Assembly (NCBI RefSeq): GCF_000023065.1
Contig: NC_012691.1
Coordinates: forward strand, 2,338,501-2,402,500
DNA: 64,000 nucleotides
Reading direction: 5' to 3'
Source: Tolumonas auensis DSM 9187
GTDB taxonomy: Bacteria > Pseudomonadota > Gammaproteobacteria > Enterobacterales > Aeromonadaceae
Under the pieces are notes generated by a model. It saw only the letters and a list, made by a program, of their open reading frames with translations, ran no database searches and was not told the DNA's origin. A program made the translations under genes and the position numbers. Positions 8,623 to 17,578 of this stretch are shown piece after piece (position 1 is the stretch's first letter; each line of letters opens with the position of its first letter).

Positions 8623-9180
8623 TCACTTAGTCCGGAAGTCTGATCTTGCTAGTACCTGATGGCTGTCCAGTCCGATAATCTGCAATTCACCATTGGCGTA
8701 TACCGCATAGCTGGCCTCAGCACCATTGCGCGGGAAAGTGATCGAGCCGGGATTGATCCGGTAAATGCCCTTTTCATCCAGATCGATGCCGGCAATATGC
8801 GTATGGCCACTCAGCAGCACATCCCCCGCTGCCAAAGGCAACTCACTCGCTTCATACAGATGGCCATGCGTCATAAACCAGCGCCGACCGCCAAGCAGCA
8901 GCTGATTGTGTGCCGCCAGACAGGGAAACTGCAGTAACATCTGATCCACTTCGCTGTCGCAGTTGCCTCTTACCGCAATAATTTTTTCCCGTAGCGGATT
9001 CAGTAACGCAGCCACTTCAGGTGGCGCATATCCTTCCGGCACCGGATTGCGCGGGCCATGATTCAGTACATCGCCCAGCAGCAGATAATAATCCGGATGA
9101 AATTGTTCCGCATGTTGCAGCGTTTTTTGCAGGGATGGATAACAGCCGTGAACATCAGAAATAATCGCGAGGGAGAGCAT
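8623..9180 (-). CDS. yfcE: YfcE-type metallophosphoesterase (phosphodiesterase)
   Basis: Small cytoplasmic metal-dependent phosphodiesterase; E. coli YfcE cleaves model phosphodiesters, but its natural substrate is unknown. The 185-aa product carries the metallophosphoesterase signatures in order: SDVHG near residue 7, GDVLNHGPRN near 42, GNCDSEVDQM near 80, THGHL near 110 and GHTH near 130. These match the E. coli protein closely. I chose the ATG at 9180 because GAGGTG lies just upstream and the protein then begins MLSLAIISDVHG; an in-frame ATG at 9246 would add 22 unrelated residues. It stands alone between the fructosidase and feo operons. Confidence 0.9.
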   Translation of the reverse strand: MLSLAIISDVHGCYPSLQKTLQHAEQFHPDYYLLLGDVLNHGPRNPVPEGYAPPEVAALLNPLREKIIAVRGNCDSEVDQMLLQFPCLAAHNQLLLGGRRWFMTHGHLYEASELPLAAGDVLLSGHTHIAGIDLDEKGIYRINPGSITFPRNGAEASYAVYANGELQIIGLDSHQVLARSDFRTK

Positions 9181-9265
9181 GACGGGCACCTCATAACAAT
9201 GCAGAGAGGAACCATTATAGGCGTCAAAAAGCAACGCGCCCAGCAATGCCGGACGCGTTCAGAGG

Positions 9266-9508
9266 TTAGTTTTTCTGAATGAAGCCGATCAATCCTTCCG
9301 GCTGCCATTCGTAGTAAATCTCACTGCGCTGGCCACAGCAACTACCGCTGCAACCACCGGCGGATACTTTACGCACCCGCCCTTTGCGCATCCAGACACC
9401 AATCATGGCATCAATGGCATCTTCCGAGGTCTGAAACTGCCGGGCCAGTTCGCGCCCGGTCATACGTTGTTGCTGCTGCAGACAATCAGCAATATCACGC
9501 AGGATCAT
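9266..9508 (-). CDS. feoC: FeoC, [Fe-S]-dependent accessory protein of ferrous iron transport
   Basis: An 80-aa winged-helix protein at the end of feoABC. Residues 1-45 form the helix-turn-helix (TGRELARQFQTSEDAIDAMI). Near residues 53-58 lies a short cysteine cluster, CSGSCCG, that fits the FeoC iron-sulfur loop. In Klebsiella and E. coli FeoC binds the cytoplasmic part of FeoB and protects it from FtsH or modulates it. Its ATG overlaps the feoB stop by 4 bp. Compared with the four spaced cysteines usual in enterobacterial FeoC, only three cysteines are visible, in a tight cluster. Confidence 0.85.
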   Translation of the reverse strand: MILRDIADCLQQQQRMTGRELARQFQTSEDAIDAMIGVWMRKGRVRKVSAGGCSGSCCGQRSEIYYEWQPEGLIGFIQKN

Positions 9509-11784
9509 ATCAGCACCTTCTTGTTCAGCAGAATGTCACCACGGTGACGCATTCCCAGAGTCAGTAACAGGAAGCCGCCAACGTAGAACACGATCCAGAA
9601 TAAACTGGTGGTCGGATGACTGTTAAATGTTGCCACCTGGAAATACAGTGTCGATGCAGCAAACGCCAGCAGGTTACACCACATGGCGACAAAAACTGCC
9701 CAGTTACGACCTGATTCACGGAACAAAGCCCCCATCGCCGCAGAACATGGCATGTAAAGCAGCACGAACAACAAGTAAGCAAATGCCCCAGCCGCACCGG
9801 CAAAATGCTGCTGCATGTTGTCATAGATAGAAACATCAACTTCCTGACTTTCTGCCGCCGCCTGCTGATCGGTGATATCACCAATATCCAGCCCGGCCGG
9901 GTCTTTGACATTGATACCCGCCAGGTTAGCCGGAATCGTTTCGACAGCTTCTGTCACTTTTGCCCACAGGCTGAATTCAGCAGCATCTTCTTCACCAGTC
10001 GCATCAGACTGATACAGCGTGTTCAGCGTACCAACCACGGCTTCTTTCGCGAAAATACCGGTAATGATACCGACAGTAGCCTGCCAGTTGTCCTGCTGAA
10101 TACCCAGCGGTGATAACACCGGTGTTACTTTCTGAGCAGCCACAGCCAGCAGTGATTTACCGTTATTCTGGTTACCGAAAGAACCATCAGTGCCCATGGA
10201 GTTAAATACACTCAGTACGGCTACCAGCAACACAATCACTTTGCCCGCACCCAGGATGAAGATCTTCAGGCGCTGCCAGGTTTTCAGGAAGATATAGCTC
10301 AGACGTGGCAATTCGTAATCCGGCATCTCCATGATGGAAGATTCGCTCTTGCCCGGCAGGATCGTGTTACGCAGTACCAGACCGGTAAAGACTGCCGCCA
10401 GAATACCCAGCAGATACAGCGCAAATACCACGTTCTGGCCTGATTCAGGGAAAAATGCCACCGCGAACAGCGCATAAACCGGTAAACGCGCACCACAGGA
10501 CATAAACGGTGCCATCGCATTGGTCAGCATACGTTCACGTTCTGAATTCAGCGTACGGGTTGCCATGAACGCAGGCACCGAGCAGCCAAAACCCATCAGC
10601 ATCGGCACAAACGCCTTACCCGGCAGACCCAGATAACGCATCAGGCGATCCACCACAAAGGCGGCGCGGGCCAGATAACCCGATGCTTCCAGCGCCGCCA
10701 GAAACATATACAGGAAACCAATCACCGGAATAAAGGTGGCAACCGTCTGGATACCACTGCCAAAACCATCAGACAGCAATGAAATCAGCCATTCTGGTAA
10801 GCCGATGTGTTCAAACAGCACGCGGGAGCCTTCGACAAAAATACCGCTGGCAAGAATGTCGAAAAAGTCGATAAATGCGCTGCCGAGATTAATGGCAAAC
10901 AGGAACATCAGATACATCATGCCAAGAAAGAATGGCAGACCTAACCAGCGGTTCAGCAGCAGATTATCCAGCTGTTCACTGCGTTTCTGACTCAGTTTGC
11001 CATGCTGACGCAATGTCGGACGGCATTCGTTATAGACATAGCTGAAGCGGGCATCTGCCAGCGTCAGATCCAGATCCTGCGCTTTCTGTAAGTGCGCAAC
11101 CTGCTGCATCGCTGAACCGGAGATCTGCCCGGCCATCGATTCTTCAACCACCGGATCCTGCTCCAGCAGACGCAGTGCACAACCACGAGCCGATAAATGC
11201 GGATGGTTTAGCTGTGATGCAAGCTGGTTCACCAGCACATCGATTTCTTCACCATAAGTCAGCGCTAATGCCTGAGTAGCCTGCGTCTGTTCAATCAGTG
11301 CCGGCAAAATAGCTTTAAATGAAAGCACTTCCTGGCGGTTATAGGCAGACAGCGCGACAACCGGACAACCCAGCTTTTCACTGAGTTTATTCGTGTCGAT
11401 AGACTGGTTCCGGCGTTTCAGTACATCGTATTTGTTCAGCACCACCAGCACTGGCAGCCCCAGTTCCCGGAGTTGCAATGTCAGCAGCAGCGAACGTTCC
11501 AGACTGCTGGCATCAACCACGTTGATCACCAGATCCGGCTTATTATTCATCACATAACGGAAGGCGATCTGTTCATCGATAGAACTGTCACGGCTCTCGA
11601 GAGCATAAATACCCGGCAGATCGACCAGCTCATAGGCATAGTCTTCAAACTGAAATTGGCCGGTCTTTTTATCAACCGTGACCCCGCTCCAGTTACCGAC
11701 CTGCTGGTTGGCACCGGTCAGCGCGTTGAAAAGGGATGTTTTCCCGCTGTTAGGATTACCGACTGTGACGATGTGATGACTCAT
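9505..11784 (-). CDS. feoB: FeoB ferrous iron permease
   Basis: Inner-membrane Fe2+ transporter of 759 aa with an N-terminal G protein. G1 GNPNSGKTS lies at residues 8-16, G3 DLPG near 54 and G4 NKYD near 118, followed by a helical GDI domain. The C-terminal half has two gate domains with several membrane segments; the first holds GCSVPAFMATRTL and SCGARLPVYALF, and the last helices contain LLYMPCSAAMG. These cysteine motifs are diagnostic of FeoB. Genes feoA and feoC overlap it at either end by 4 bp, so the three form a tightly coupled operon. A loop near residues 615-645 is rich in Asp, Glu and Gln. Iron and probably oxygen regulation is expected. Confidence 0.97.
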   Translation of the reverse strand: MSHHIVTVGNPNSGKTSLFNALTGANQQVGNWSGVTVDKKTGQFQFEDYAYELVDLPGIYALESRDSSIDEQIAFRYVMNNKPDLVINVVDASSLERSLLLTLQLRELGLPVLVVLNKYDVLKRRNQSIDTNKLSEKLGCPVVALSAYNRQEVLSFKAILPALIEQTQATQALALTYGEEIDVLVNQLASQLNHPHLSARGCALRLLEQDPVVEESMAGQISGSAMQQVAHLQKAQDLDLTLADARFSYVYNECRPTLRQHGKLSQKRSEQLDNLLLNRWLGLPFFLGMMYLMFLFAINLGSAFIDFFDILASGIFVEGSRVLFEHIGLPEWLISLLSDGFGSGIQTVATFIPVIGFLYMFLAALEASGYLARAAFVVDRLMRYLGLPGKAFVPMLMGFGCSVPAFMATRTLNSERERMLTNAMAPFMSCGARLPVYALFAVAFFPESGQNVVFALYLLGILAAVFTGLVLRNTILPGKSESSIMEMPDYELPRLSYIFLKTWQRLKIFILGAGKVIVLLVAVLSVFNSMGTDGSFGNQNNGKSLLAVAAQKVTPVLSPLGIQQDNWQATVGIITGIFAKEAVVGTLNTLYQSDATGEEDAAEFSLWAKVTEAVETIPANLAGINVKDPAGLDIGDITDQQAAAESQEVDVSIYDNMQQHFAGAAGAFAYLLFVLLYMPCSAAMGALFRESGRNWAVFVAMWCNLLAFAASTLYFQVATFNSHPTTSLFWIVFYVGGFLLLTLGMRHRGDILLNKKVLI

Positions 11785-12008
11785 ACGGCTTGCACCTCTA
11801 TTAAACGGGCTAAGGCTGTCTGAATCGATAGTGTAATGCTGGATGTCGCGATTTGCAGCGGATCACCCATCGGCGCCTGCCGGATAAAACGGACTTCAGA
11901 CGAAGGTAATACACCCATCGCCATCAGTTTGCGTCTTATGGCTGGTTCAAGTTGCGCCAGGCTCACTATGCGGGCTGTTTGTCCCGGTGTTAATTCAGAC
12001 AGTAACAT
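11781..12008 (-). CDS. feoA: FeoA ferrous iron transport accessory protein
   Basis: SH3-like cytoplasmic protein needed for FeoB function. I chose the ATG at 12008, giving 75 aa, the length of E. coli FeoA as I recall it and the same start alignment. The in-frame ATG at 12035 would add nine residues and lies inside the Fur-like site, making it an unlikely translation start. Conserved segments are LEPAIRRKLMAMGVLPSSEV and RQAPMGDPLQI. The stop overlaps the feoB start by 4 bp. Confidence 0.92.
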   Translation of the reverse strand: MLLSELTPGQTARIVSLAQLEPAIRRKLMAMGVLPSSEVRFIRQAPMGDPLQIATSSITLSIQTALARLIEVQAV

Positions 12009-12026
12009 ACCTAACCACCAGTTATT

Positions 12027-12049
12027 GAGAATCATTATTAATAAGATTC
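12027..12049. promoter_or_regulatory. Fur-like iron box upstream of feoA
   Basis: An AT-rich dyad centred on TTATTAATAA, flanked by GAATC and GATTC, lies 19 bp upstream of the feoA start. It resembles the Fur consensus in composition and in ATCATTAT-type half-sites, and a further AATGATTCTC half-site follows at 12055-12064. Fur repression of feoABC is known in related bacteria. The match is by eye only. Confidence 0.6.
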
Positions 12050-12123
12050 AGTGTAATGATTCTCCCCGCAAAATAAAGTGTTTTTTGTGAGGAAAATCCT
12101 TTTTTCCGATAGATATGTTCATC

Positions 12124-12149
12124 AAAAAACATGCCATTACATATGGCAT
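12124..12149 (-). terminator. Intrinsic terminator of polB
   Basis: On the minus strand the hairpin has arms ATGCCAT and ATGGCAT with a 5-base loop and is followed by a run of six T. It lies 38 bp past the polB stop and before the feoA promoter. Confidence 0.75.
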
Positions 12150-12186
12150 ACATTTTTGCAACATTATGGAAACAAAGACGAATTAA

Positions 12187-14562
12187 TTAAAACAATGACA
12201 GCTGCGTATCGACGATTTGATCGAAGTGCAGATGAATATGAGGCAGGATGGCATCGGCCACCGGTTTGAGCTGTTTCTCAATATAATGCTGATAATCCAG
12301 CGGATGCTGCTGGTAGGCCACCGGCTCCGGACCCTGCGTGGTGATCACATATTCAATCCAGCCTCGGTGCTGATAACGCGGCGGCAATCCCCGCTGCCGG
12401 CGGATCTCATCAGCCAGTCTGGCGGCACGTACATGCGGCGGCTGCGTTTTGTCATAATCGTCGAGTTTGCGACGTAACCGTTTGCGGTAAACCAGACATT
12501 CATCCAGTTCACCGCGTTGTGTTTTTTCGATGGTTTCCCGGATAAACTCCCGCGGATCCTGCTCCTGAAAAATACGTTCATAGAGTCCGGTCTGGAACAT
12601 CTTGGCCAGCTCCGTCCAGTCGGAACGTACCGTTTCCATCCCCTTAAAGACCAGTTTATCCCCGCCATTTTCATGGCAAAGCCCGGCGTAACGCTTCTTG
12701 CTGCCGAGTTCGGTTCCCCGTAATGTCGGCATCAGAAAACGGTGATAATTACGCTCAAACTGCAATTCCAGACAGGAATTGAGCTGCATCTCCTGCTTCA
12801 GGCGCTCCCGCCACCACTGATTGATCTGCGTTACCAGTGTTTTACCAATCTGCTGCGCCTGTTCCGGACTGACACGGTTTTTGAGCCAGACAAACGTTGA
12901 ATCAGTATCGCCATAAATGACGGTATAACCATGCGACTCAATAAAGGTGCGGGTTTCCTGCATGATCCAGTGCCCGCGCATCGTGATACCGGAAGCCAGT
13001 CGCGGATCGAAAAAACGACAGCCGACTGAGCCCATCACCCCATAGAACGCATTCATCAGGATCTTGATGGCTTGTGAGCGTGGCTGATCATGGTCCGCTT
13101 TAGCCTGTTCCCGCGCCTGCCACAGATGATCGATCAAGCCGGGCAGAATATGATGTTTCCGCGAAAAGCGGCCGCCAACATAAGCCGGAATGGTCTCCTC
13201 TTCCGGCTCCTGTAAGCCGTGCACTAACGCCAGCGGATCAATATGAAAGGTGCGGATGATACTGGGATACAGGCTTTTAAAATCCAGCACCAGCACATCA
13301 TGGTAAAAACCGGGCAGTGAATTCATCACGTAGCCGCCGGGTGAGGTAGCAACCGCGCCGTACGGTAAGTTCGGTGCAACAAAGCCAGCCTGATGTAAGC
13401 GGGGAATATACAGATTAGTAAAAGCAGCCACTGAACCGCCGTAGCGATCCAGTTCCAGCCCGGTCAGCTGGCTACGTAAACAGAGAAACGGAATTAAGTG
13501 ACACTTATCGAAAATTTCCAGTACCAGCCGGCAATCTTCCAGATTGTAATGTGCCAGCGCCGGTTTATCGTGATGAAATAACCGGGTGATCTCGGCGATC
13601 CGGTCATCGGGATCATGAATCGCTTTCCCGCGGCCAAGCAGCTCCTGAGCTACCGACTCCAGCCCGTAGCGTTCAAAGCGGAACGTCGCTGATTTCAGGG
13701 CTTCAATACCATCCAGCACCATCCGGCCAGGCAGAAGCAGTTGTCCCTGTTGATCATCCATTCTTGATGGACGCCAGCGCATCAGGCTTTGCCCCCTGCC
13801 CCAGCGCAATGGATGCTTATGGAATTCAGCCCGTCGCAGCAGTAAACGAAAATCAAAATTCACCACATTCCAGCCGATGATTAAATCCGGATCATGGTGT
13901 AACCACCAGCGCTCCAGTGCCAGTAACAGCGAAAATTCGTCATTCACCCATTCAATATTCATCTCTGCGGGTTGCGGAGCACCGACCATGATCACCTGCG
14001 ATATTTCACGACCATCCGGCTCCCGCAGCAACAGCGCAACGGAATACAGTTCGCCACTCATGGCACATTCAAGATCCAGTGACAACACACGGAATTTGGG
14101 GGTCACCTCGGCAGGTTCCAGCGCGGTGACCTTAATCTCACGAAAGCCGGCCCGTTGCCGGTAATGACCGCTGAAACGCATACCGGCAGTGATAAACCGC
14201 TGCATCAGACAGACATCGGCAAAACGCAGGTCACTTTCATGAATTTCGATCTGATGCAGCCGCAGTAATTCAACGGCCCGGTGATAGACCGATAACGTCG
14301 GGAAACAGCAAGCTAGTACCGGTTCATGCTGGAAAGTGAGCAGAGAGGTGGTACGCAGACGGCCATGCAGATGATGCTGGCGGAATAATTCTAATGCGCG
14401 CTCTTTATCCCGTTGCGGCAGATAAAAGCTGAGTAACTCACCATCTAGCAACAGGCGAACCGGACCATCGTCAGTAGCCAGCCAGTATTCCACCTGAGCA
14501 TGGTCTGCGACATCACGACTTTGCCGGGTCAGCAGAAACCCCGTCTGGCGGGTAATAAACAT
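12187..14562 (-). CDS. polB: DNA polymerase II (family B)
   Basis: Repair and translesion DNA polymerase with 3'-5' proofreading; 791 aa against 783 in E. coli. The exonuclease domain shows LSLDLE (residues 160-167, catalytic DxE) and IIGWNVVNFDFRLL near 225. The polymerase domain shows DFKSLYPSIIRTFHIDP near 425 (motif A), KILMNAFYGVMGS near 505 (motif B) and YGDTDSTFVW near 550 (motif C). All catalytic residues are intact. In E. coli polB is SOS-induced; I saw no LexA box immediately upstream. It starts only 6 bp after the antitoxin-like/DUF4357 gene and is probably read from that gene's promoter. Confidence 0.97.
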   Translation of the reverse strand: MFITRQTGFLLTRQSRDVADHAQVEYWLATDDGPVRLLLDGELLSFYLPQRDKERALELFRQHHLHGRLRTTSLLTFQHEPVLACCFPTLSVYHRAVELLRLHQIEIHESDLRFADVCLMQRFITAGMRFSGHYRQRAGFREIKVTALEPAEVTPKFRVLSLDLECAMSGELYSVALLLREPDGREISQVIMVGAPQPAEMNIEWVNDEFSLLLALERWWLHHDPDLIIGWNVVNFDFRLLLRRAEFHKHPLRWGRGQSLMRWRPSRMDDQQGQLLLPGRMVLDGIEALKSATFRFERYGLESVAQELLGRGKAIHDPDDRIAEITRLFHHDKPALAHYNLEDCRLVLEIFDKCHLIPFLCLRSQLTGLELDRYGGSVAAFTNLYIPRLHQAGFVAPNLPYGAVATSPGGYVMNSLPGFYHDVLVLDFKSLYPSIIRTFHIDPLALVHGLQEPEEETIPAYVGGRFSRKHHILPGLIDHLWQAREQAKADHDQPRSQAIKILMNAFYGVMGSVGCRFFDPRLASGITMRGHWIMQETRTFIESHGYTVIYGDTDSTFVWLKNRVSPEQAQQIGKTLVTQINQWWRERLKQEMQLNSCLELQFERNYHRFLMPTLRGTELGSKKRYAGLCHENGGDKLVFKGMETVRSDWTELAKMFQTGLYERIFQEQDPREFIRETIEKTQRGELDECLVYRKRLRRKLDDYDKTQPPHVRAARLADEIRRQRGLPPRYQHRGWIEYVITTQGPEPVAYQQHPLDYQHYIEKQLKPVADAILPHIHLHFDQIVDTQLSLF

Positions 14563-14568
14563 CAGCTG

Positions 14569-15033
14569 CTATTTTTTCCCATAGCCGGATTTCTTCAGCG
14601 TGAAACCAGAATCGTTACTCCAGGCATCCAGACCACTGCGGTTATTCCCGGCAATCAGACTGGCAGCCAGACTCGGGCTGTTAAACAGATAGTCATCCGT
14701 AAAAAGGTAATTATCTTTAGTGCGCACCAGCACGCCTTTCACCAGTAAATTATTACGCAGATCGATCACCGCCTGCCGCAAAGATCCCGCCTGTTCCAGC
14801 GTTGCGGTCGATCCCTGAGTGATCATAAAGCCGGGCTTATAACGTTGTCCGACCGGGTAACCACTGGCCTCGGCATCTTTTACCAGAAAACGGTATAACT
14901 CCCGTTCGCCGGGTTTGTTTGTCATCAATGCTTTTTGCAGAACCATTAAGTCGTCAAATATATCGATAGGAACCACCGCCGCAACGCGGTTGCCCTGACT
15001 ATCCACGATAAAATTGACCTGTTTGTTCAACAT
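14569..15033 (-). CDS. DUF4357 protein with an antitoxin-like N terminus
   Basis: A 154-aa protein of unknown function. Residues 8-30 (VDSQGNRVAAVVPIDIFDDL) look like the beta-strand start of Phd/YefM-type antitoxins, which often read as a Asp-x-x-Gly-x-x-x-Ala-Val-Val pattern. Residues about 95-150 match the DUF4357 pattern: LVKGVL, then YLFTDDYLFNSPSLAASLI and SGLDAW. No toxin gene adjoins it: polB follows after 6 bp and the next gene upstream is an unrelated HAD phosphatase 119 bp away. GGGGAG lies 7 bases before the ATG. A palindrome 22 bp upstream of the ATG could be an autoregulatory operator. The two-part reading is inference from short motifs. Confidence 0.7.
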   Translation of the reverse strand: MLNKQVNFIVDSQGNRVAAVVPIDIFDDLMVLQKALMTNKPGERELYRFLVKDAEASGYPVGQRYKPGFMITQGSTATLEQAGSLRQAVIDLRNNLLVKGVLVRTKDNYLFTDDYLFNSPSLAASLIAGNNRSGLDAWSNDSGFTLKKSGYGKK

Positions 15034-15054
15034 CCGTGACTCCCCGTATTTTCT

Positions 15055-15067
15055 GTAGGTATCCTAC
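15055..15067. promoter_or_regulatory. Palindrome upstream of the DUF4357-polB pair
   Basis: GTAGGTATCCTAC is a perfect dyad (5-bp arms around TAT) just upstream of the ribosome binding site of the antitoxin-like gene. It resembles a LexA box only loosely (CTGT is present, the facing ACAG is not), so an operator for the gene's own product is at least as likely. Confidence 0.4.
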
Positions 15068-15152
15068 TGATTTAATACTCGTTTTTTAGCCGGAATGACA
15101 ACTTTTTAATGTGATATCTGACTGATTCTGCAAAGTAGATAAAGCAGTGACA

Positions 15153-15827
15153 TCATTCTTTAGCAAACGACGCTGAAACCAGTTGTCTGACATGCTCTCC
15201 CACTTCCTGCAGCGAATAAAAAATCGCGCTGTAACCGACATCCGCAGACAGCGTAGTGTGCACCGTCGTAACGGCTAAAACAGTAAGCCCCGCGTCATGC
15301 GCACTGCGGATACCGGTCGGTGAATCTTCCAGCGCCAGACATTCAGCAGCAGAGAGATTTAACCGTTCAAGCGCGGTCAGATACGGCTCAGGATGCGGTT
15401 TGGCATGTTGTACATCATCACGGGTAACAATCAGCGGGAAGAAATCACGCCAGCCCAGATTATCCAGCACCGGTTCGATTTCACACCGGTATGATCCTGT
15501 CACCAGCGCCATGGCCAGTTCTGTTTGCTGTATTTTTTGCAGCAAAGCTTCCGCGCCGGGCATCGGTACCGGCAATTCAGTCTGCAATAAAGCGAGAAAA
15601 CGGGCCGTTTTCTTATCCATTAGCTGCTCAATCGTAATCGGCAACTGATAGTCACGGATGAGTGTTTCTGCAGTCGCGTAAGTAGACACCCCTGAGAACT
15701 GTGCCATATACCGGCTTTTTTCCAGCGAACAGCCAAACGGCTGCAATTCCGCCTGCCATGAGGCATAATGCAGATGCTCGGAATCCACCAGCGTGCCGTC
15801 AAAATCAAAACAGATCGCTTTTACCAT
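15153..15827 (-). CDS. HAD superfamily hydrolase (sugar-phosphate phosphatase type)
   Basis: A 224-aa cytoplasmic HAD phosphatase of the beta-phosphoglucomutase-like subfamily. Motif I, FDFDGTLVDSE, is at residues 8-18 with the nucleophilic and acid/base Asp; a helical cap covers residues about 18-85. Motif II is LVTGSY near 112, motif III is HAKPHPEPYLTALERL near 143 and motif IV is LALEDSPTGIRSAHDAG near 168. Such proteins dephosphorylate small sugar phosphates, for example YieH and YqaB of E. coli. The substrate cannot be assigned. It stands alone, divergent from argA. Confidence 0.87.
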   Translation of the reverse strand: MVKAICFDFDGTLVDSEHLHYASWQAELQPFGCSLEKSRYMAQFSGVSTYATAETLIRDYQLPITIEQLMDKKTARFLALLQTELPVPMPGAEALLQKIQQTELAMALVTGSYRCEIEPVLDNLGWRDFFPLIVTRDDVQHAKPHPEPYLTALERLNLSAAECLALEDSPTGIRSAHDAGLTVLAVTTVHTTLSADVGYSAIFYSLQEVGEHVRQLVSASFAKE

Positions 15828-15886
15828 TTTTCTGTCCCCTCATATTTATTTCCCGCAACCCGCAGAATACATAAAAAATCAAAAAA

Positions 15887-15904
15887 TATGATTATTTATA
15901 CTTG
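15887..15904. promoter_or_regulatory. Possible ArgR (ARG) box upstream of argA
   Basis: TGATTATTTATACT at 15889-15902 fits the ARG-box pattern TGAAT-4(A/T)-ATTCA with a few mismatches, about 60 bp upstream of argA. ArgR repression of argA is known in E. coli. The match is weak and by eye. Confidence 0.35.
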
Positions 15905-15963
15905 ATGCCAGCGTTGTTTTTCACGATCATAGCGCTACTTTTGATGTTAGGACATTACCGACT

Positions 15964-17292
15964 ATGGTACGCGAAAGAGATGCGATGCTGGTTCATGCGT
16001 TTCGTCATTCTACCCCTTATGTAAACCATCACCGTGGTTCTACATTCGTTATCATGCTGAGTGGCGAAACCATTGCTGACGAAAACTTTTCATCACTGAT
16101 TGCGGATATTGCACTATTACATAGTTTGGGGATCAGGCTGGTACTGGTTTTTGGTGCCCGTCCACAAATTGATGCTGCACTGATTCAGGATAATATCCCG
16201 CTGCGTTTTCATAAGCATGTTCGCGTAACTGATGATGAAACATTCAGTGTCATCAAACAAGTCTGTGGTGGTTTGCAGCTGGATATCATGGCGAAAATGT
16301 CGATGGGGCTGATCAATACCCCGATGGCAGGCGCTAACCTGAACGTGGTCAGTGGCAATTTCGTGACATCGCAGCCATTAGGTGTCGATGAAGGTGTTGA
16401 CTACTTTCATGGCGGCCGCGTACGCCGCGTCGATGCCGATGGCATCAAACGTCAGCTGGATCAGCAGAATATTGTGCTGATTTCACCACTTGGTTTCTCG
16501 GTGACCGGTGAAAGCTTCAGCGTCAGCTCTGAAGAAGTCTCGGCTAAAGTTGCCATCGCACTCAAGGCAGACAAGCTCATTTCATTCTGTTCTCATCAGG
16601 GCGTTATCAACGATGATGGCGAGGTGGTGGCAGAACTGTTCCCTGAACAGGCTGAAGAATATTTAACCCGCCTGGAAGAACTGGGCGATGACAGTTCAGG
16701 TACCGCACGTTATTTCCGTGCTGCAATTGCTGCCTGCCGCTCTGGCGTTTCCCGCAGCCACCTGGTCAGTTATCGTGAAGATGGTGCGCTGGTGCAGGAA
16801 CTGTTTACCCGTGATGGTATCGGTACGCAGATTGTTCGTCACAGTGCTGAACAGGCACGTCAGGCGACGATTGATGATATCGGCGGCATTATGGATCTGA
16901 TCCGTCCGCTGGAAGCTGAAGGCATTCTGGTTAAGCGTTCCCGCGAACAGCTGGAAATGCAGATTGATAACTTCTTCATCATTGAGCGTGACGGGATGAT
17001 CATCGCATGTGCAGCGCTGTACCCGTTCCCGGAAGAAGCGATGGCAGAGATGGCGTGTGTCGCCGTTCATCCGGAATACCGCAGCTCGAACCGCGGCGAT
17101 CGGATGGTTTCTCAGATTGAAGATCTGGCTCGTTCCAAAAATATCAAAAAGCTGTTTGTACTGACGACCCGTTCAATCCACTGGTTCCGTGAACGCGGAT
17201 TCGAGCACGTCGAAGTCAGCGCGTTGCCAATGGAAAAACAACGCCTGTATAACTACCAGCGCCGTTCAAAAATTCTGATGAAAGATTTGTAA
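15964..17292 (+). CDS. argA: amino-acid N-acetyltransferase (N-acetylglutamate synthase)
   Basis: First step of arginine synthesis: acetyl-CoA plus glutamate gives N-acetylglutamate. The 442-aa protein is the classical fusion: an amino-acid-kinase-like domain (residues 1-285, with [13 protein letters not shown] and [14 protein letters not shown]) that senses arginine, then a GNAT domain (residues 295-442, with [20 protein letters not shown] and [14 protein letters not shown]). The length matches E. coli ArgA (443). The start MVRERDAML aligns with the E. coli start MVKERKTEL. Arginine feedback and ArgR control are expected. The gene is monocistronic, with a hairpin 23 bp after it. Confidence 0.97.
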   Translation: MVRERDAMLVHAFRHSTPYVNHHRGSTFVIMLSGETIADENFSSLIADIALLHSLGIRLVLVFGARPQIDAALIQDNIPLRFHKHVRVTDDETFSVIKQVCGGLQLDIMAKMSMGLINTPMAGANLNVVSGNFVTSQPLGVDEGVDYFHGGRVRRVDADGIKRQLDQQNIVLISPLGFSVTGESFSVSSEEVSAKVAIALKADKLISFCSHQGVINDDGEVVAELFPEQAEEYLTRLEELGDDSSGTARYFRAAIAACRSGVSRSHLVSYREDGALVQELFTRDGIGTQIVRHSAEQARQATIDDIGGIMDLIRPLEAEGILVKRSREQLEMQIDNFFIIERDGMIIACAALYPFPEEAMAEMACVAVHPEYRSSNRGDRMVSQIEDLARSKNIKKLFVLTTRSIHWFRERGFEHVEVSALPMEKQRLYNYQRRSKILMKDL

Positions 17293-17315
17293 GAAGTAAA
17301 AGAAGCAAAAAAAGA

Positions 17316-17341
17316 CGGGGCCGTAAAATAGTCCGGCCCCG
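17316..17341 (+). terminator. GC-rich hairpin after argA
   Basis: Perfect 8-bp arms CGGGGCCG and CGGCCCCG with a 10-base loop lie 23 bp after the argA stop. The T-run after it is short (GTTTGG), so termination may be inefficient or partly Rho-aided. From here to the lysC promoter (17342-17560) I see no gene. Confidence 0.6.
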
Positions 17342-17563
17342 GTTTGGCAATGGAGATTTCTGGTTTCCACGGAGCGCAATCTATCAACTTGCCCCATAGT
17401 GGTTCGTGTCAGTCGTCACAGTTTGTTGCACTCGTTACCCGCCATTAACATAAAGTAAAACCTTCATCACACTTCCCCCTCACAAAAAGCACTGAAATCA
17501 TTCAATATTTATTTTTGTTTACCTCTGATCGTGCAGTAAGGATTCCCCTTTTTGGTGTTCGCC

Positions 17564-17572
17564 TGTTAGAAT
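17564..17572 (+). promoter_or_regulatory. Extended -10 promoter of the lysC leader
   Basis: TGTTAGAAT supplies the extended TGn and a TAGAAT hexamer (17567-17572, one mismatch to TATAAT). Initiation would fall near 17579, immediately before the first leader hairpin. No good -35 is seen, as is usual for extended -10 promoters. Confidence 0.5.
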
Positions 17573-17578
17573 AGGCGG

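Noticed and set aside
15051-15070. LexA (SOS) box upstream of the DUF4357-polB pair
   Set aside because: CTGT is present but the facing ACAG at the right spacing is not; the dyad is instead GTAGG-TAT-CCTAC.
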